Source: an uncultured Lachnospiraceae bacterium (GTDB lineage Bacteria; Bacillota; Clostridia; Lachnospirales; Lachnospiraceae). Taken from it: a stretch of DNA of 64,000 nucleotides. The notes beneath the pieces are model-generated. The model saw nothing but the letters and a program-made list of their open reading frames with translations. It was not told the origin of the DNA and did not search any database. A program made the position numbers and the translations under genes. Position 1 is the first letter of the stretch, and every line of letters begins with the position of its first letter. This document shows positions 60,948 through 64,000 of the stretch, piece after piece. Where the stretch lies: contig CALWES010000007.1 in assembly GCA_944377405.1 (NCBI GenBank), positions 51,754 to 115,753 of the forward strand, read 5' to 3'.

Positions 60948-62285
60948 ATGGAAAAATTTGAAGGAATCAGTATAGAAGAGATCGGGGGATTCGAGGAGAG
61001 CTACCGGAAGGATCCCCTGTGCAGGGCCATGACCAATGCCCTCTATAACCAGTCGGTAAACGACGCGGCCTTCTGCCACGGCGGCCTTGCAAAGGCCCAG
61101 ACGGCCTATACCATAGACTTAAAGACCCTTCCCGTGACGAACCAGAAGTCCAGCGGAAGATGCTGGATCTTCTCGGCCCTGAATGTCCTCAGGGAGCGGG
61201 TGGCAAAGACCTGCGATCTGGAGCAGTTTGAGCTGTCCCAGAACTATATGGCCTTCTGGGACAAGTTCGAGAAGGCAAACTACATCCTGGAGAGCATCCT
61301 GCAGCTTAAGGACCGCCCCACGGACGACCGGGTGGTCTGCCATATCCTGAGCATCGGTATCCAGGACGGAGGCCAGTGGGATATGTTCGTAAACCTGGTG
61401 GAGAAATACGGCGTGATCCCCAAGTCCGCCATGGAGGAGACCTTCCAGAGCAGCAATACCAGGGCCATGAACCAGCTCCTGAACACCAAGCTGCGCCGGG
61501 ACGCGGCGCTGCTGCGGAAGGCGGCTGCCGAGGGCAGGGAAACCAGGGGCATGAAGCAGGAGATGATGGGAGAGATCTACCGCCTGCTGTGCATGTGCTT
61601 CGGCGTGCCTCCCAAGACCTTTGACTTTGAGTTCCGGGATAAGGACAGGAATTACCATATCGACAGGAACCTGACGCCCCATGGATTCTATGAGAAATAT
61701 GTGGGCATGGACCTGGCAGGGGACTATATCAGCATCATCAATTCCCCCACGAAGGACAAGCCCTTTGGCAGAAGCTATACCGTGGATTACATCGGAAATG
61801 TGGCGGAGGGACGCCCGGTGCGCTACTACAACCTGCCCATGGAGGAGCTGAAGAAGCTCATTGTAAAGCAGCTTTCCGACGGGGAGCCGGTATGGTTCGG
61901 CAGCGACGTAAGCAAGATGGGGGACCGGAAGCTTGGGGTCTGGAGTACGGACTGCTTCGACTTTGAAGGAAGCTTCGGTATGGATTTTTACATGGAAAAG
62001 GGAGACAGCCTGGACTATCGGGAGAGCGCCATGAACCATGCCATGGTCATCACCGGCGTATGCCTGGATGAGCAGGGAGAGCCCACCAAGTGGAAGATCG
62101 AGAACAGCTGGAGCGATGAGAACGGAGACAAGGGCTACTATCAGATGAACGGAGACTGGTTTGACCGCTACGTTTATCAGGCAGTGATCAACCGGAAGTA
62201 CCTGACGGAGACACAGCTTCAGGAGGCAGCAGGAGAGCCCTTCCATCTGGATCCCTGGGATCCCATGGGAACCCTTGCGGACTAA
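60948..62285 (+). CDS. pepC: Aminopeptidase C (bleomycin hydrolase family)
   Basis: Cytoplasmic cysteine aminopeptidase. 445 residues, normal length. Papain-type triad: Gln66 and Cys72 in NQKSSGRCWIFSALN, His364 in SAMNHAMVITG, Asn386 in IENSWSDENGDKGY. Forms a hexameric barrel in homologues; digests small peptides. Cotranscribed with the DUF4317 gene. Confidence 0.95.
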   Translation: MEKFEGISIEEIGGFEESYRKDPLCRAMTNALYNQSVNDAAFCHGGLAKAQTAYTIDLKTLPVTNQKSSGRCWIFSALNVLRERVAKTCDLEQFELSQNYMAFWDKFEKANYILESILQLKDRPTDDRVVCHILSIGIQDGGQWDMFVNLVEKYGVIPKSAMEETFQSSNTRAMNQLLNTKLRRDAALLRKAAAEGRETRGMKQEMMGEIYRLLCMCFGVPPKTFDFEFRDKDRNYHIDRNLTPHGFYEKYVGMDLAGDYISIINSPTKDKPFGRSYTVDYIGNVAEGRPVRYYNLPMEELKKLIVKQLSDGEPVWFGSDVSKMGDRKLGVWSTDCFDFEGSFGMDFYMEKGDSLDYRESAMNHAMVITGVCLDEQGEPTKWKIENSWSDENGDKGYYQMNGDWFDRYVYQAVINRKYLTETQLQEAAGEPFHLDPWDPMGTLAD

Positions 62286-62351
62286 GGAAAGCCGGTGGAT
62301 GAAAGGGGCCCGGAGGCCCGGTGAGAAGAGGATCCCGGCAGTCGATAAGCA

Positions 62352-62380
62352 TTGAAAGAGGCCGGATTTTCTGATATGAT
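62352..62380 (+). promoter_or_regulatory. Promoter of guaA
   Basis: TTGAAA (62352-62357), 17-bp spacer, TATGAT (62375-62380). Confidence 0.6.
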
Positions 62381-62391
62381 AAGCTTAATCG

Positions 62392-62416
62392 GGGCAGCAG
62401 CTTATGCCGGCTGCCC
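62392..62416 (+). repeat. Leader hairpin upstream of guaA
   Basis: GGGCAGC / GCTGCCC with an 11-nt loop, just after the start of transcription, followed by ACAGTTTTAC. No purine riboswitch core is visible, and the T-run is poor; role unclear. Confidence 0.4.
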
Positions 62417-62452
62417 ACAGTTTTACATCAAATTCTACATCAAGGAGAAGCC

Positions 62453-64000
62453 ATGACAAATCAACACACCACAGATGAGATGATCATCGTGCTGGATTTC
62501 GGCGGACAGTATAACCAGCTGATCGCCCGCCGGGTCAGGGAGTGCAATGTTTACTGTGAGGTGCATCCCTATACCATGTCCCTTGCAGAGATCAGGGCCA
62601 TGAATCCGAAGGGAATCATCTTCACCGGAGGCCCCAACTCCGTTTACCTGGAGGAATCCCCTCATGTGGACCCGGAGATCTTTGAACTGGGGATCCCGAT
62701 CCTGGGGATCTGCTACGGCTCCCAGCTGATCGCCTATACCCTGGGAGGCAAGGTGGCAACGGCCCCCACCTCCGAATACGGAAAGACAGAAACCAGATTT
62801 GACCAGTCCTCCGTGCTCTTTAAGGACATCCCTGCAGAGGACGTGGTATGGATGAGCCATACGGACTATATCGCGCAGGTTCCGGAGGGCTTCCGCATCA
62901 CGGCCCATACGCCGGTATGCCCCTGCGCTGCTATGGAGTGTGAGGAGCGGAAGATCTACGCCACCCAGTTCCATCCGGAGGTCAATCATACGATCCACGG
63001 CTTTGAGATGCTGAAGGCCTTCGTAAGAGAGGTCTGCGGCTGCAGCGGAAGCTGGAAGATGGACGCCTTTGTGGAGAATACCATCCGGGAGATCCGGGAA
63101 CGGGTCGGAAGCGGCAAGGTGCTCTGCGCCCTGTCCGGCGGTGTGGACAGCTCCGTGGCTGCAGTCCTGCTGTCAAAGGCAGTGGGCAAGCAGCTGACCT
63201 GCGTCTTTGTGGACCATGGTCTTCTGCGGAAGAACGAGGGAGACGAGGTGGAGGCGGTCTTCGGACCGGAGGGCCCCTATGACCTTAACTTTATCCGGGT
63301 CAATGCCCAGGACCGCTTCTATGAGAAGCTCAAGGGAGTAGAGGAGCCGGAGCAGAAGCGTAAGATCATCGGTGCGGAGTTCATCAATGTCTTCGAGGAG
63401 GAGGCAAAGAAGATCGGCGCCGTGGATTATCTGGTACAGGGAACCATCTATCCCGATGTGATCGAATCCGGCCTTGGAAAGAGCGCCGTGATCAAGTCCC
63501 ACCACAACGTGGGCGGTCTTCCGGACCATGTGGACTTCAAGGAGATCATCGAGCCCCTGCGGATGCTGTTCAAGGACGAGGTCCGCAAGGCGGGCCTGGA
63601 GCTTGGCATTCCGGAGAACCTGGTGTTCCGTCAGCCCTTCCCGGGACCGGGACTGGGAATCCGGATCATCGGGGAGGTGACCCCGGAGAAGGTGGCCATG
63701 GTGCAGGACGCAGACTATATCTACCGGGAGGAGATCGCAAAGGCGGGTCTGGACAAGGAGATCAGCCAGTACTTTGCAGCCCTCACCAACATGCGTTCCG
63801 TAGGCGTTATGGGCGATTTCCGTACCTACGACTATGCCGTTGCCTTAAGGGCAGTGGTGACCAGCGACTTCATGACCGCAACGGCAGCAGACATCCCCTA
63901 CGAGGTGCTGCAGAGGGTCATGACCAGGATCGTCAATGAGGTGAAGGGGGTCAACAGGGTAATGTATGACCTGACCAGTAAGCCCCCGGGAACGATAGAG
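62453..64000 (+). CDS. guaA: GMP synthase (glutamine-hydrolysing), 3' end cut by window
   Basis: Converts XMP to GMP. 516 codons are visible from ATG 62453 (AAGGAG upstream), ending KPPGTIE; the family normally ends with only two more residues. N-terminal glutamine amidotransferase: GICYGSQ (Cys87) and a FHPEVNH triad; ATP-pyrophosphatase domain with the P-loop [16 protein letters not shown]-terminal dimerisation domain with [13 protein letters not shown]. No purine riboswitch precedes it. Confidence 0.97.
   Translation, partial: MTNQHTTDEMIIVLDFGGQYNQLIARRVRECNVYCEVHPYTMSLAEIRAMNPKGIIFTGGPNSVYLEESPHVDPEIFELGIPILGICYGSQLIAYTLGGKVATAPTSEYGKTETRFDQSSVLFKDIPAEDVVWMSHTDYIAQVPEGFRITAHTPVCPCAAMECEERKIYATQFHPEVNHTIHGFEMLKAFVREVCGCSGSWKMDAFVENTIREIRERVGSGKVLCALSGGVDSSVAAVLLSKAVGKQLTCVFVDHGLLRKNEGDEVEAVFGPEGPYDLNFIRVNAQDRFYEKLKGVEEPEQKRKIIGAEFINVFEEEAKKIGAVDYLVQGTIYPDVIESGLGKSAVIKSHHNVGGLPDHVDFKEIIEPLRMLFKDEVRKAGLELGIPENLVFRQPFPGPGLGIRIIGEVTPEKVAMVQDADYIYREEIAKAGLDKEISQYFAALTNMRSVGVMGDFRTYDYAVALRAVVTSDFMTATAADIPYEVLQRVMTRIVNEVKGVNRVMYDLTSKPPGTIE

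Noticed and set aside
62381..62452. Purine riboswitch in front of guaA
   Set aside because: Only one simple hairpin; the conserved three-way junction sequences are absent.
62435..63529. Minus-strand ORFs near the right end
   Set aside because: They are antisense to guaA, which is open to the window edge on the + strand with all its motifs.

Overview
The window is a gene-dense stretch (about 66 protein genes, nearly all on the + strand) from a mid-to-high GC member of the Firmicutes, most likely a Lachnospiraceae-type Clostridia. This is inferred from the era-recO-glyS order, a single-chain GlyQS-type glycyl-tRNA synthetase, pyruvate phosphate dikinase, the Asp23-nusB-xseAB-ispA-dxs-tlyA-nadK-argR-recN order, DUF4317 and HAAS-type proteins, and a tmRNA tag ending ADDNRLALAA. 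There is no 16S gene, tRNA, insertion sequence or CRISPR array.

Layout. 0-3.8 kb: 3' end of a PreP-like protease gene, era, recO, glyS. 3.8-8.7 kb: a sensor kinase/response regulator pair, then ppdK, separated by a short promoter-operator-terminator unit with no ORF. 8.7-9.9 kb: an AT-rich two-gene island on the - strand. 10-12.3 kb: membrane-anchored nuclease, polyferredoxin and small proteins. 12.3-12.7 kb: tmRNA on the - strand. 13-18.8 kb: carB, pyrK, pyrD, pyrF. 18.8-26.3 kb: HD protein, hisS, aspS, HAAS protein, two phosphoesterases, a THUMP methyltransferase and an ITP pyrophosphatase. 26.3-29.3 kb: an SsuABC/ThiXYZ-like ABC system and a YerC/TrpR-like regulator. 29.4-30.7 kb: an S24-type repressor divergent from a small membrane protein. 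30.8-36.2 kb: rmuC, a polysaccharide deacetylase-like protein, ruvA, TPP-riboswitch-controlled thiT, comEA. 36.3-45.5 kb: the Asp23-to-recN operon. 45.6-52.7 kb: glgA, PAP2-related protein, PrsA-like foldase, a polar amino acid ABC transporter with an M20 amidohydrolase. 52.8-64 kb: CIRCE-controlled htpG, a MATE exporter, pyrC-pyrE-pyrB-pyrI, DUF4317, pepC and guaA, which loses only its last codons at the window edge.

How they work together. The two pyr clusters supply most of de novo UMP synthesis (carB, pyrB/I, pyrC, pyrD/K, pyrE, pyrF); only carA is missing. guaA adds GMP synthesis. dxs and ispA feed isoprenoids. ThiT imports thiamine, whose diphosphate is the cofactor of Dxs and the ligand of the riboswitch.

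Most interesting signals: (1) the carB leader encodes a 39-codon peptide in a very T-rich tract whose stop codon lies in the loop of an intrinsic terminator, the layout of the enterobacterial pyrBI UTP-sensing attenuator; (2) a near-consensus promoter at 5.7 kb carries two GTTAG-N6-CTAAC operators 20 bp apart and would make an RNA of about 100 nt with no ORF; (3) three AAGTTCA direct repeats spaced 30/31 bp lie between the S24 repressor and its divergent neighbour.
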